Source of the DNA: Pontibacter mucosus
Lineage (GTDB): Bacteria > Bacteroidota > Bacteroidia > Cytophagales > Hymenobacteraceae
Length of the DNA stretch: 64,000 nucleotides
Direction of reading: 5' to 3'
Assembly: GCF_003054055.1 (NCBI RefSeq)
Contig: NZ_QBKI01000009.1
Coordinates: 62,001-126,000 of the forward strand
Shown: one piece after another, positions 37,553 through 47,360 of the stretch
Numbering within the stretch: the first letter of the stretch is position 1
How the letters are laid out: each line of letters begins with the position of its first letter
Position numbers and translations under genes: made by a program
Notes under the pieces: model-generated
Database searches by the model: none
Told to the model about the DNA's origin: nothing
Seen by the model: the letters and a program-made list of their open reading frames with translations, nothing else

Positions 37553-38938
37553 CTAAAAAGCACTGTGATGCGTCTTGGTGCCGAATATGGTCATGAACAC
37601 TATCTTTAAATCAAGAGCAAAGGACCAGTTCTCCATATACCAGATATCATGCAGCGTACGCTGGCTTTTCTGCTCTTTTGTATCGGTTGGTCCTCGCCAT
37701 CCGTTAACCTGCGCCCACCCTGTTATACCGGGTTTATAGTAGTGCCGGATCATGTACTTATCCTCCGTTTCCTGTAGCTGCCGGTTCAGGAAGCTGCGGT
37801 GCGGTCTCGGACCAACCACGCTCATTTCCCCTAGCAGCACGTTCAGGAACTGTGGCAGTTCATCCAGGCTATACTTTCTCATGATCTGGCCAAGCCTGGT
37901 TATGCGGGGGTCGTTTTTCTGTGTGGACATCACGCCTGCAAACACATCATCGCACACGGTCATTGTCCTGAACTTAAAGACCCTGAACGGTTTCCCTCCT
38001 TTGCCAATCCTGGCCGGGCAGTAAAAAATAGGCCCTGGAGAATCCAGCTTTATCAGAATCGCGAGTAACAGAAACAACGGCAGCAGTCCCAGCAGGGCAA
38101 ACGTGGAGAAGACGATATCAAACATGCTTTTAGCAAAGGAGGCATACGTATTATCCAAGGGCAGCTGCCGCACGTGCACGGCCTCCAGGTGCCCATAGCG
38201 TTTGGTGCGGTAATGGTTGCCGAATAAATTCTGGTAATCCGGTACATACTTGACGCGTACCCCGTAATGGTCTGCCACCGACAGTATCTGGCGCACCTTT
38301 TTGGAGGGCTTAACAGGAATCGCTATCACAATTTCATCTACGGTGTTGTTCTGCAGGTAAGCATGTATACCCTCCACGCCTCCGAGCACCTTGTCCTGGC
38401 TTACCAGGCACTCCTCTTCCTCCTTCAGTTTGATAAATCCCTTCACACTGTGGCCGCACACCTCTTCTTCCACGTGCTTTGCCAAGCTCCCGACGCCAGC
38501 AATTAAAGTATGGCTACCCGATGTAGTGCTTGATTTAATCTGATTGATTATCCCCCCCACGATAAAGTTTAACGGGATACCCAAAATCGGAAAGCCGAGG
38601 GCAAAGGCCGCAAAAACTTTCTTGTCGGAAAAAATCCTGGTCAGAAACTCGGGGTGCAGGTAATAAAGCATGCTTGTAAGGCACAGCAATACCAGGTATG
38701 ACTTGATAAAGTTAGTGAGCCTGGGGATGTGGCGGGATTCTGACAGCCCGATAGATGACTTAGTTCTTGTATAGCCTATCAGCACCCACAGCAGGAACAC
38801 ATTAATGATAATGAGCCAGTGTGTTTCTACGAAAGTTACTAATTCTGCTACACTAAAAAGTATCAGAATGGTAAGTACAAAAGTTAGTATGTCTTTTTCC
38901 CAGGAAGCTGCCGAAGAGTTGTGTCTAGCTCTTATCAT
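37553..38938 (-). CDS. Exopolysaccharide biosynthesis polyprenyl glycosylphosphotransferase, WcaJ-type
   Basis: The protein has 461 residues. An N-terminal part with four hydrophobic helices (about 15-130) is followed by a CoA-binding-like Rossmann segment (about 140-250). The C-terminal bacterial sugar transferase domain has KSMFDIVFSTFALLGLLPLF, LDSPGPIFYCPARIGKGGKP, FRVFKFRTM and SLDELPQFLNVLLGEMSVVG. This is the two-part layout of WcaJ/WbaP-type enzymes that attach the first sugar-phosphate to undecaprenyl phosphate. It is thus the likely initiating enzyme of the locus, though it is transcribed against the main block. Confidence 0.93.
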   Translation of the reverse strand: MIRARHNSSAASWEKDILTFVLTILILFSVAELVTFVETHWLIIINVFLLWVLIGYTRTKSSIGLSESRHIPRLTNFIKSYLVLLCLTSMLYYLHPEFLTRIFSDKKVFAAFALGFPILGIPLNFIVGGIINQIKSSTTSGSHTLIAGVGSLAKHVEEEVCGHSVKGFIKLKEEEECLVSQDKVLGGVEGIHAYLQNNTVDEIVIAIPVKPSKKVRQILSVADHYGVRVKYVPDYQNLFGNHYRTKRYGHLEAVHVRQLPLDNTYASFAKSMFDIVFSTFALLGLLPLFLLLAILIKLDSPGPIFYCPARIGKGGKPFRVFKFRTMTVCDDVFAGVMSTQKNDPRITRLGQIMRKYSLDELPQFLNVLLGEMSVVGPRPHRSFLNRQLQETEDKYMIRHYYKPGITGWAQVNGWRGPTDTKEQKSQRTLHDIWYMENWSFALDLKIVFMTIFGTKTHHSAF

Positions 38939-39626
38939 AGTATTGCACTTAATTACAAACCTTTAAATTTTTCCTATACTCGTCGCACGCTTTTAAAGGA
39001 CGTTGAAACCAGCGCTATAATCAGTTATCTGGGCTTATAGAGGAGGGTGAAGCATAATACGTCCTGCCCTTCTAATCTGATTAATCATAAGTTCAGTGGA
39101 GTAATATAAGGTAGGATCGGCTTTACTTTAGAACAAGCGGCTACCATCAGCTTCTAGCCATTTAGGTACTAATTGAGCTGAATAATCCCAACACAAATAT
39201 ATGTCCTGTATATCCGACTTTGTATAAATAAAATATTACATATTCCTAAATCAAATTAAAATAAAACAATTAATCTTACTCACACTCCTTGTACGTTGCA
39301 ATAATAGAGAAGGATAATATTAGATATTTATAAATTTCACTAAAAATACTTTAAAGAAACAGGTCAATCCATTTCCTGATTTATCCCAATTTTATTCAAT
39401 TTTGGTTAACCAATAGTTTTTCAGGGTAGATAGACAGTTCGTGGTAGCCAAAGTGCAAACAATACTTTATTATGAAATAACAAGCTGGTGACCGCTCTCC
39501 AGAAATTGAATAAAATATTTATAAAATTATTTCTTGTCGTAACCTGGAGTCTCATCAAACACTAATACAGCCCATGTTATAATGATGAATAAAAGTTTCT
39601 CCACTAATATAGGAAGCTAAAAAATG
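38939..39626. other. Long AT-rich intergenic region
   Basis: About 690 bases, clearly more AT-rich than the surroundings (especially 39190-39600), lie upstream of the sugar-transferase gene. No coding sequence, hairpin or TAnnTTTG element was recognised. It probably holds the promoter of the minus-strand transferase. Confidence 0.5.
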
Positions 39627-41303
39627 TTACAACTTACAATGAGATTTTACTGAAGTTAATTGAACAGAAAGTATAGCAGAATCCTTTCCACTGACTAAGG
39701 CATAGACAGGCTTCGGATTATCCTGCTGTAATTGCCCGGCAACGGCGCGTAAAAAGGCAGGAAGCTTTTCTTTTGCCGAAGTATGGTAGTAGGTGAGTTC
39801 AAGGATAGAACCATCAGCAACTTGTTCCTGGTATGATACTTCCAAGGTTGCCTGAGGTATACCAACCCACCCGCAAGCGCGCAGCATGCCCTTCTCGCTC
39901 CAGGTATAGCAGCGCTCCCCTGCCTCCAGGCGCCTCATGGAAGACTCCAGAAACTCCCATCGTGTTTGCCCGGCATCGGGCACATAGTCCAGTAGGTCTT
40001 TCAGGCTACAGTATTGTATCGCTATACTTGCGTCTTGCGGCATGCCGGGTTCTGAGACAAGTATGAGCTGGGCCTGGCTGGTTCCTTTATCTACGACGGG
40101 GTTCAGTTTTCCTATGCCAGCCCTGCCTTGTAGTTGCATAAACTTCTTCTTGAGTTTTCTGAGGGTTTCGTGCTTGACCCCCATCACCATTGCGCCCTGC
40201 ATAAGCTGCCGCCTCATGGCCATGGTAAGCCCCCTGACAACTTTGGCGTAGCCTCCGACAATGTCAAGTTGGTGCGCTGTTCCGTAATCTGTGGCAAGTA
40301 TGTTTTTATAGGGATCAGCTCCGGGCGTCAGATCAAAAACAGATATCCCTTCCTTTGCCAGCAGCTGGCCTAAAAGCAGGAAGTGGAGTATACCGGGGGA
40401 GTGTTTTGCAAAGGTGGGACAGTGGGTATTCAGGCCTTGTAAGTGCACCCATCCCTTTCCGGTAACCCCGGCATTGGAGGCTATCACCTTTTCATCAACA
40501 GTTAACAAGGTCGTATGCAGCAGGCCTCTCTCAAACAGGAGGGTCAGGAATTGCTTACGCAGGCTGTCTGTGCGGAAAAGTGTCCTGTTGAACATGGCAC
40601 CCTTCCGAAAGTCGTACTGCAGCGTCAACTCGTCAATAACCTCCCTGAAACGCCCGGCAGTATTTACCCGCTCGAAATTAAGATGCCCAAGCCTTTTCAG
40701 ACGGTTCATCTTTTCCCTTCTGTTCTTTTTCCGAAGCTCTGCATTTAGCTTTTCCTCGTCTATGACCATTAGCGGTTGCTTCACGGTTCGCACCAGGCAA
40801 TGCCTTATCCAATAGGAATTTCGGTTAGTCCAGTTCAGGCTAGCTCCATCTGGCACGTACTTTAACCGGATATTACTGCCAGGGAACTGCTCCGTTAACT
40901 CCTGCATGGCACTGCGCACGAAGTCCTCCTCCACTTCAGGCCGCGCGATCCATACCTGATACTCTGCCTGTTCAGCGCCTGCACCCACAATCAGTCGTTG
41001 CCCATCCACTGCCAAGGCAAGAACCCCATCAAGCCTTCCCTCCCGGTTATAGCTAACAATAAGTATGGGCTTGTAGGTGTCTTTGTATACTTCATACCAG
41101 GTAGTAACATAGGTATAGCTCTGAAAGGCCGTACCCCATGGGCAAGCCTCATATAAGGTTTCCCATTCCTGCCTGAAATCATCCTCCTGCAGCAGGTCGC
41201 ATACCTCCTCCCCTACCAGCACTTCCAACTTAGCCCTTCCACCAGAGCTTATACGCTTTGTTTTAACACCCAAGGTTGTGAACCGGAACATAGACTTGTG
41301 CAT
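39627..41303 (-). CDS. CelD/BcsL-type acyltransferase-like protein, two-domain (paralogue A)
   Basis: The protein has 558 residues and no signal peptide. Residues about 30-370 fit the CelD/BcsL GNAT-type acyltransferase group: WETLYEACPWGTAFQSYTYV, then TWYEVYKDTYKPILIV, a basic LRKKNRREKMNRLKRLG, and VFDLTPGADPYKNILATDYG. A further about 170-residue part (TRWEFLESSMRRLEAGERCY to the end) is not part of the usual family and is shared with paralogue B. In polysaccharide loci these enzymes are thought to acylate sugars or precursors. Paralogue B lies upstream at 41375-43075; the two were made by tandem duplication. Confidence 0.78.
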   Translation of the reverse strand: MHKSMFRFTTLGVKTKRISSGGRAKLEVLVGEEVCDLLQEDDFRQEWETLYEACPWGTAFQSYTYVTTWYEVYKDTYKPILIVSYNREGRLDGVLALAVDGQRLIVGAGAEQAEYQVWIARPEVEEDFVRSAMQELTEQFPGSNIRLKYVPDGASLNWTNRNSYWIRHCLVRTVKQPLMVIDEEKLNAELRKKNRREKMNRLKRLGHLNFERVNTAGRFREVIDELTLQYDFRKGAMFNRTLFRTDSLRKQFLTLLFERGLLHTTLLTVDEKVIASNAGVTGKGWVHLQGLNTHCPTFAKHSPGILHFLLLGQLLAKEGISVFDLTPGADPYKNILATDYGTAHQLDIVGGYAKVVRGLTMAMRRQLMQGAMVMGVKHETLRKLKKKFMQLQGRAGIGKLNPVVDKGTSQAQLILVSEPGMPQDASIAIQYCSLKDLLDYVPDAGQTRWEFLESSMRRLEAGERCYTWSEKGMLRACGWVGIPQATLEVSYQEQVADGSILELTYYHTSAKEKLPAFLRAVAGQLQQDNPKPVYALVSGKDSAILSVQLTSVKSHCKL

Positions 41304-41374
41304 TTAGTGCTGTTTGTGATGATGCTTTAGTTAGAGTTATATAATACGGTACTTACCCTATCAGTTTTGCCAGA

Positions 41375-43075
41375 CTAGTTTGAAACATTATCAAGATATA
41401 TCGTGCCATGGCCATTATCCACAAAATATACCGGGGTGCCTCTCTGCTGCCGGACAAGACGTGCAGCTTCAGTGAGAAAAGCAGGCAGCATTCTTTTTAC
41501 CGCTTTGCAATAGTACGTAAGCTCCAGCACTGCCGACCCTTTGGGAAGAGCCGGCTTTAAGGGCACTGTTTCTGAACTGCCAAGCCAGGCGCATGCCTGC
41601 AGTTGCCCGTCCTCGCACCAGGTATAGCAGCACTTTCCTGTCTCTAAACTCCGCATGGCCGCCTCCAGGAACTCCCATCGCGTCAGATCATGCTTCGTTG
41701 GCCTGTAGGCCAGCAAGTGCTTTAAATCGTTTTCCTGAACATGTATACTTCCGTCAGCATAACGCAGTTCCGCGGGTATCCCAACCGATGGTTTCTCATC
41801 CGGGCTATGCGATGCTCGCAAACGGAACAGCGTGGAGAAAGCAGTGTGCGGATTTATAACCGATTTCAGGCGTGCCTTAAACAGATAGGCTTTTTTCCTG
41901 ATAGCCAGCTCAACGCTCATGGGCCTTTTACCGGCCTGCACCAACCTGTTGTATAAATGCTTTCTAATCCGCCTTTTGGCGCCGCTAACGGTACTCCCCG
42001 GTATTACCATTTCATATACCTGATCATGGTCTGTGGCTAAGCGCTCTTTGTAGGCATCTCCTCCGGGCGTAAGGTCAAATACCTCAACGCCGCTCTCGGC
42101 CAGCAGCTTGCCCAACATAATGAAATGCACAAAGCCCGGCGAGTAGTAGTTTGCCTGGTAAGGCGCATGCGTGTTTATCCCACCCAGGTGCACCCATCCT
42201 TTGCCGGCCACAGCAACAATCGCCGCCATCACCTCCTCATTTACTTTAAGCACGGATACGTGCAGGAGCTTCTTCTCGAAAATGGCTAATAAAAACTCAG
42301 TCTTAAGCGGGTTATCTGAAAACTGGTTCTTATTGAACATCGCCCCCTGCCTGAAATCATACTGGATAACGAGTTCTGGCAGAATCTCTTCGAAGTAGCT
42401 CTTATCCGTAACGACTTCAAAGCTGAGGTTCCCGAGGCGCCTCAGGCGATTCACTTTATTCTTGAACTCGGGCTTCTTAAACAGCTTTGGGAACTCTGGA
42501 GAGCCCATCGCCATCAAAGGCCTTCGAACCGCCTGCAGCACGACCTTGTTCCGCCAATAAGGGTCTGCCTCTGCCCAGTTTAGAGGAAGCGCCGGCGGCA
42601 GGTATCTAAAATGGATGTCACAGCCCCGGAACTTGTGGATTATACTTGCAAGGGCCGCCTTTATGAAGTCTTCTCCGTATGCCGCACCTGAAAGCCAGCA
42701 TTGATACTCTGCGTCATATTGGCCCGCACCTACAATTTTGCCAGGTTTGAGAAGGCTTTCGTGCTCATCCACACAGTATCTTGGCAAGGCCATAGCCAGC
42801 ACCCCGACCAGGTGGCCTTCATGGGTGGCTGTTACAAGTATGGGCAGGTACTCTTCCCTGAATACCTTATACCAGGTCTCCACAAAAACACGACTCTGAA
42901 ATACCGTGCACCACGTGCATGCCTCATACAGTAGATCCCACTCTGCCTTGAGTGCAGGATCCAGGAGTGCATTGAACACCTGCTTACCAACATGCAGCTC
43001 TGTTTTCAGGGGGGCTTTCCCTATTATACCCTTATAAGGTTCATTGTCTTCCTCATGTTTAATTAAAGTTTTCAT
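41375..43075 (-). CDS. CelD/BcsL-type acyltransferase-like protein, two-domain (paralogue B)
   Basis: The protein has 566 residues with the same architecture as paralogue A: WDLLYEACTWCTVFQSRVFV and TWYKVFREEYLPILV at the start, EFKNKVNRLRRLGNLSFEVV, QYDFRQGAMFNKNQF, and VFDLTPGGDAYKERLATDHD. The extra C-terminal domain opens TRWEFLEAAMRSLETGKCCY. The paralogues are well diverged, so the duplication is old. No catalytic residue set is firmly known for this family. Confidence 0.78.
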   Translation of the reverse strand: MKTLIKHEEDNEPYKGIIGKAPLKTELHVGKQVFNALLDPALKAEWDLLYEACTWCTVFQSRVFVETWYKVFREEYLPILVTATHEGHLVGVLAMALPRYCVDEHESLLKPGKIVGAGQYDAEYQCWLSGAAYGEDFIKAALASIIHKFRGCDIHFRYLPPALPLNWAEADPYWRNKVVLQAVRRPLMAMGSPEFPKLFKKPEFKNKVNRLRRLGNLSFEVVTDKSYFEEILPELVIQYDFRQGAMFNKNQFSDNPLKTEFLLAIFEKKLLHVSVLKVNEEVMAAIVAVAGKGWVHLGGINTHAPYQANYYSPGFVHFIMLGKLLAESGVEVFDLTPGGDAYKERLATDHDQVYEMVIPGSTVSGAKRRIRKHLYNRLVQAGKRPMSVELAIRKKAYLFKARLKSVINPHTAFSTLFRLRASHSPDEKPSVGIPAELRYADGSIHVQENDLKHLLAYRPTKHDLTRWEFLEAAMRSLETGKCCYTWCEDGQLQACAWLGSSETVPLKPALPKGSAVLELTYYCKAVKRMLPAFLTEAARLVRQQRGTPVYFVDNGHGTIYLDNVSN

Positions 43076-43133
43076 AGTGTAGAACTTAAGCTAGCCTGCG
43101 TATCAGAGCAAAGTATAAAAGGATACAGCTGCT

Positions 43134-44282
43134 TTAAACTACGGCAGCAAACTGGGTCGGCAGGGATGCGCTGCATTCGCGCACAGCCCGCACAATTCTT
43201 AGCATGTCACGTTCGGTTAGCTCCTGATGGACTGGCAGTGCCAATACGCGTTCACGTAGAAATCGGCTGCGAGGAAAATCTTCTACAGGCAAAGAAGGAT
43301 GCGGGTTGATCCAGAAGAGCAAGCCCAGAATACCCCGGCGCCGCAGCCTTGCCAGGAACTGCTGTGCATCCTGTACTTCCAGCGGAAAGGCAAAGGGGCA
43401 AGCTCCTTCCGGCAGGTACGCAAACTGCCTTGGCACCATCCCAGCCAGGTGTTCAAGCAAGAACTCATAGTTGTTTCTGCGCTTCCGGGCTGTTTCCTGG
43501 CAAAGAAGTTTAGGCAACAACTTGCTGCTCATAACCGATGGCGGCGTATCCGGGTTGCCCATGTCGAACTCTGCATGCGGCCTGTCGTTCGTTCGTTTCC
43601 ACCAGGCGATGGCTGGCTTTACAAGGGCATGAAAAAAACCGACCTCCCCTCTCCTGGTAGCAATCCAGTTCAAATGTCTTTTTACCATGCGCCAGTACCC
43701 GGACTCGGCACGTAACTGCGGCGGCTGTGGTGGCTTAATGGACACCACCGCTCCCCCATCTGGTATGCCGTAAGTCTTGTACAGACAAAATACAGCCATG
43801 TGCCCAAAAGCACCTACCGGCGTATCATCCTTTGTGGTCAGAAAGGCCTGTGCCGCGTCTTCAATTAGTAGCAGATTTCTATCATCACACCATTTGCGCC
43901 AAAAAGCCCCGTCCTGCGGAAAGCCGAGGTAATGGATCAGGTACAAAGCCTTTACGTTTTCATCCAGGAGCGGCAGCAAGGTTACCTCATCAGGTTCTAA
44001 GGCATCATTAATCTCGTAGTACTTCACAGTTAACCCCGCCTGTACAAGCGCTTCTACTTCGGAACCATGGTGATAGGCCGGCACCAGCACGGTATCTCCG
44101 GAACCCAGATCCAGCGCCTTGCACGCGCTCCAGATGGCCTGTCGCGCGCGGGAGAAAATCCTGCAGTTCTCCTGGTTCAATGGAAAAGGGAGCCAGGCGT
44201 TATCTTCTTTGAGATGTATACTTGGGGGGAGTGTGGGCCATATGGCAAATCTGGGCGCAATAACAGAGGAGAACTTCTTCAT
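43134..44282 (-). CDS. DegT/DnrJ/EryC1/StrS-family PLP aminotransferase-like protein
   Basis: The protein has 382 residues of fold-type I. Family marks are SGDTVLVPAYHHGSEVEALV (cofactor-phosphate region), LLLIEDAAQAF (the Asp142 that binds the pyridine nitrogen) and VFCLYKTYGIPDGGAVV with K169 as the likely PLP lysine. Members transfer an amino group to 3- or 4-keto sugars or to related precursors. No partner dehydratase is seen in the window, so its keto-sugar substrate must come from elsewhere, or the protein acts on another precursor. It lies 58 bases upstream of paralogue B. Confidence 0.85.
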   Translation of the reverse strand: MKKFSSVIAPRFAIWPTLPPSIHLKEDNAWLPFPLNQENCRIFSRARQAIWSACKALDLGSGDTVLVPAYHHGSEVEALVQAGLTVKYYEINDALEPDEVTLLPLLDENVKALYLIHYLGFPQDGAFWRKWCDDRNLLLIEDAAQAFLTTKDDTPVGAFGHMAVFCLYKTYGIPDGGAVVSIKPPQPPQLRAESGYWRMVKRHLNWIATRRGEVGFFHALVKPAIAWWKRTNDRPHAEFDMGNPDTPPSVMSSKLLPKLLCQETARKRRNNYEFLLEHLAGMVPRQFAYLPEGACPFAFPLEVQDAQQFLARLRRRGILGLLFWINPHPSLPVEDFPRSRFLRERVLALPVHQELTERDMLRIVRAVRECSASLPTQFAAVV

Positions 44283-44397
44283 ACCTTACCTCAAAACCAA
44301 CTAACAATCTATTAATTAAGGGCGAACCCATCATCAACTACTACTAGCTACCAGCAGCAGTCAATCCCCAGGAGCCTATCAGGCACCGCTAGCAGTA

Positions 44398-45375
44398 TTA
44401 CTGAAAGGCTACATTTTTAGTAGCCACAGACGTTGTGCCGATACCTGTGGGTATTCTTCTTTTCCTGCGGAAAGGAACCCTCGCACGCCGCATTACGGCC
44501 TGCCATACCCCCGTCATCCTGCATATATTCTCCGCAAACGAGGCACCCTCTAAAAAACCAAGCCGGGGAAGTAAGAACCTGTGCTGTGTATCCAACACCC
44601 TTATGGGCTTAGGCTCACAGGTAAAGGCCATACTATAGTCCAGCCCCTCCAAAACCTGCACTTCGCGCTCGCTGTAATTTCCGTTCGGGTAAGTGAAGTA
44701 GGAGATAAGTTTCCCCGTCCAGCTCTCCAAAGTCCTTTTAGAATGCCGTAGCTCAAAGTATACTTGATCGTCCTCGCAGTTCGTAAGGATAGGGTGTGAG
44801 TGCGTGTGTCCACCTATTGTTATATACTCCGACCTGGACAGTCTCTGGACCTGCTCAATGGTCATTGCCTCTCTGGGGAGGTGAATCGTTTTTTTATACT
44901 CCTCTATTTTAAGCAAGCGCTCCTCATTGGGAAGATCTTTCAGTACCTGTACGGCAGGTGGGGAGAGCCCTGCCTTTCTTGCCGCAGCCAGGTAAGACCA
45001 CCAGTAGGCTCCATCCTGCACAGGTTGCGTAGAGACAAAGATGCCTACCGGCACCTTATATGCTTCCGCCGTTTCTACTATATTTTTCTCGTTTGCTTGC
45101 CAGCCATCATCTACTGTAATGATAGCCCCTCCTTTTGGAAAGGGCGATTGTTTCAGAACCATACGCTCTAGGTCAGCTAAACTCAGCAAGTTGAGCCCCT
45201 GCTTTTGCAGCCACCGGACGCTTGTTTCAAACTCTTTCCTGGTGGGGTTGTGGAAGTATACAGACAGCATCTGCTCCCCCTTTAAAGTCCGGTTCAATGC
45301 TCTTCTCACATAGCCCAACCGGATCAGGATACATGCCAACAGCCACCCCGATATGTTCCTTAACGTCAACTTCAT
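44398..45375 (-). CDS. Polysaccharide deacetylase (CE4/NodB-like), membrane-anchored
   Basis: The protein has 325 residues. A short hydrophobic segment (residues 8-22) gives a signal or anchor. The NodB homology domain holds AIITVDDGWQ (D89, D90) and IGGHTHSHPIL with H190-x3-H194, the metal-binding triad of CE4 enzymes. ISYFTYPNGNYSEREV fits motif 3. It would remove N-acetyl groups from an amino-sugar polysaccharide in or outside the periplasm, compatible with the ManNAc/GlcNAc chemistry suggested by the locus. Confidence 0.88.
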   Translation of the reverse strand: MKLTLRNISGWLLACILIRLGYVRRALNRTLKGEQMLSVYFHNPTRKEFETSVRWLQKQGLNLLSLADLERMVLKQSPFPKGGAIITVDDGWQANEKNIVETAEAYKVPVGIFVSTQPVQDGAYWWSYLAAARKAGLSPPAVQVLKDLPNEERLLKIEEYKKTIHLPREAMTIEQVQRLSRSEYITIGGHTHSHPILTNCEDDQVYFELRHSKRTLESWTGKLISYFTYPNGNYSEREVQVLEGLDYSMAFTCEPKPIRVLDTQHRFLLPRLGFLEGASFAENICRMTGVWQAVMRRARVPFRRKRRIPTGIGTTSVATKNVAFQ

Positions 45376-45632
45376 TGGTAAAGCATTAGATATAGTAGTT
45401 CCTGCCTCTAAAACTGATTGGATGCCAGCTCGAGATGTAAATTGCGTCGTTACAAATTATAAGGAGGTTATACTTGAGTCTTTAGTCAAATATTATCTTT
45501 TATTTATACCATATACTACTGCTGACTTTGAAAGGTTCTGCATATCATGGCAAAATGTTAATCAATTCTAATATTAATTTATGCTTAATAAAACGTAACA
45601 GAAAAGCTACCTACTCCAACAGAAAGGGGAAG

Positions 45633-46394
45633 TTAGTTTAGGTCCCAAGAGTGTCGGCTTTTGGTGGCCAGTCGCACGTTATCGATGAAGTAAACCCTCT
45701 CTTCCGTATCTGTCGTGCGGCCTTCGTTCCAGTCGTCTTTGTATATGCCGACCTTCCAGCGCGGATACCCGAACTTCGCATACATGGTTGGCCCCTCGTA
45801 CCGGAGTACTTCATGCTCATTCAGCCAGACTTCTACCAGGCCATTTTCTCCGGAAGAATGAATAACATGTATGGTAATGGTGTGCCACCTGTCCTTTTCA
45901 AGTTCTCCCAGCACATAGCGCTGGTGCTTCCGCCCGTCGCCACCTATCAGCATCTTAAACTGATCGTTCTCCGTTACCAGAAGCAGGGCCGGGCTCCCCG
46001 AGCCTTTTCCCTGGTGCCACTGGCTTATGTGATCATAGCTTGAGTCTCTTTTATACTTGCCGGAGGGAAAGTAAGCAGTAAAGGAATACCAGCCTTCCCG
46101 CACCTTTGTCTCCTCCGGAAAAAGGAACTCAGCCCTGGTCCCCCCGCTAGCTTCGGGATCCGTGTTCCTTAACTCAAAACGCCCGGACTTATTTCCCTCA
46201 AAAACAGGGGAATTTACCACCTTAAATCCATAGGCGGTGGCAGCCTGTAGCTTGGCTCCCTGGAAGTATGACTCCCCCTCAAACGTTTCCTCCACAAGAA
46301 GCTCTGGCGTGCCATAATCCGCTAGTGCCATGAAAAGACCTAGTGCACCATATATACTAAAGGAGTAAAGGATGAGCTGCAGCTTAGCGACCAT
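45633..46394 (-). CDS. Exported polysaccharide-lyase-like protein (heparin-lyase-I-like fold)
   Basis: The protein has 253 residues. An N-terminal signal (about 1-25) is followed by one jelly-roll domain with SGRFELRNTDPEASGGTRAE, FLFPEETKVREGWYSFTAYF, HISQWHQGKGSGSPALLL, VEVWLNEHEVLRYEGP and YPRWKVGIYKDDWNE. These match the PF14099 polysaccharide lyase group. The downstream-encoded deacetylase and the lipoprotein at 46589-48253 with the same domain suggest turnover or trimming of the polymer. The substrate is unknown. Confidence 0.83.
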   Translation of the reverse strand: MVAKLQLILYSFSIYGALGLFMALADYGTPELLVEETFEGESYFQGAKLQAATAYGFKVVNSPVFEGNKSGRFELRNTDPEASGGTRAEFLFPEETKVREGWYSFTAYFPSGKYKRDSSYDHISQWHQGKGSGSPALLLVTENDQFKMLIGGDGRKHQRYVLGELEKDRWHTITIHVIHSSGENGLVEVWLNEHEVLRYEGPTMYAKFGYPRWKVGIYKDDWNEGRTTDTEERVYFIDNVRLATKSRHSWDLN

Positions 46395-46489
46395 AGGATT
46401 GATTGGCAGGTGTCAAGTTTATATATTATTAATACTACGCGCTATTTATCATTCTGTTAGACTATCAAGCAGGTATAGATAGAAACAAG

Positions 46490-46520
46490 AAAAGGGCACA
46501 GGAAATACCTGTGCCCTTTT
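46490..46520 (-). terminator. Rho-independent terminator between the two lyase-like genes
   Basis: AAAAGGGCACAGG (46490-46502) and CCTGTGCCCTTTT (46508-46520) form a perfect 13-bp stem with loop AAATA. It would end the transcript of the lyase-like lipoprotein gene. Confidence 0.85.
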
Positions 46521-46588
46521 GCTTTATCATGTATACTTAGAAGCAGTAGATAAACTGCATTAAGCTAACATGCCTGTCTTTATACTCC

Positions 46589-47360
46589 CTACTTCTGGAT
46601 AGTGAATTTGATAGTTACTGGTGTTCCGGCCTGGCCATTTGTATAAGGAGTGGCCTTCAGGGTATAAGTGCCGGCTGCCGGTGGGTTCCAGTTGCCGTAG
46701 TAGAAATTGCCATTGCCGTCGTCGCCGTGCAGGGCAAACGGAGCACCCTTGTCAGTGTAGGTCTTGCTCTGGGCGCCGCTCAGCTCAAACTTCACGTTCT
46801 CTACAGAAGAAGAGGTGTTGGCCTGGATGTTCAGCTTGGTGTAGGCCAGTGAGCTAAGCTTAATCACAGATCCGTCAGCGATTGTCTGTACACCCTTCTC
46901 AGTATGAGAGTCGATCAGGGTGAAGCCAGTAATATCGGAGCTCGTTGATGGAAGAGCCGTCTCGTTGCTTCCGGAAGTAGAACCGCCGTTTTCAGGGAGT
47001 ACGTGCTCACCAGAGTTTACAATTGTAAAGGTAACAGACACCGGAGTTCCGGCCTGGCCGTTCTTATAAGGAGTGGCCTTCAGGGTATAAGTGCCGGCTG
47101 CAGGTGGGTTCCAGTTGCCGTAGTAGAAGTTGCCTTTTCCGTCGTCGCCGTGCAGGGCAAACGGAGCCGCAGAATCAGTAAAGGTCTTGCTCTGGGCGCC
47201 GCTCAGCTCAAACTTCACGCTCTCCACAGAAGAAGAAGTGTTGGCCTGAACATTCAGCTTGGTATACTCCAGTTGGCTAAGGCTGATTTGTGCACCGTTT
47301 GTGATAGGCAGCACACCTTTCTCATAGTGAGAGTCGATCAGGGTGAAACCTGAAATGTCG
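46589..47360. repeat. Two near-identical DNA copies encoding tandem Ig-like domains
   Basis: Copy 1 (about 46592-46935) and copy 2 (about 47015-47360) are offset by 423 bases (141 codons). They share long identical runs such as the one from 46642 and 47065, beginning TATAAGGAGTGGCCTTCAGG. The nucleotide identity is high over most of the unit, so the duplication is recent or kept alike by recombination. Confidence 0.75.

Noticed and set aside
46589..47360. Near-identical segments as an insertion sequence or mobile element
   Set aside because: They lie in one reading frame, encode tandem protein domains and have no terminal inverted repeats or transposase.
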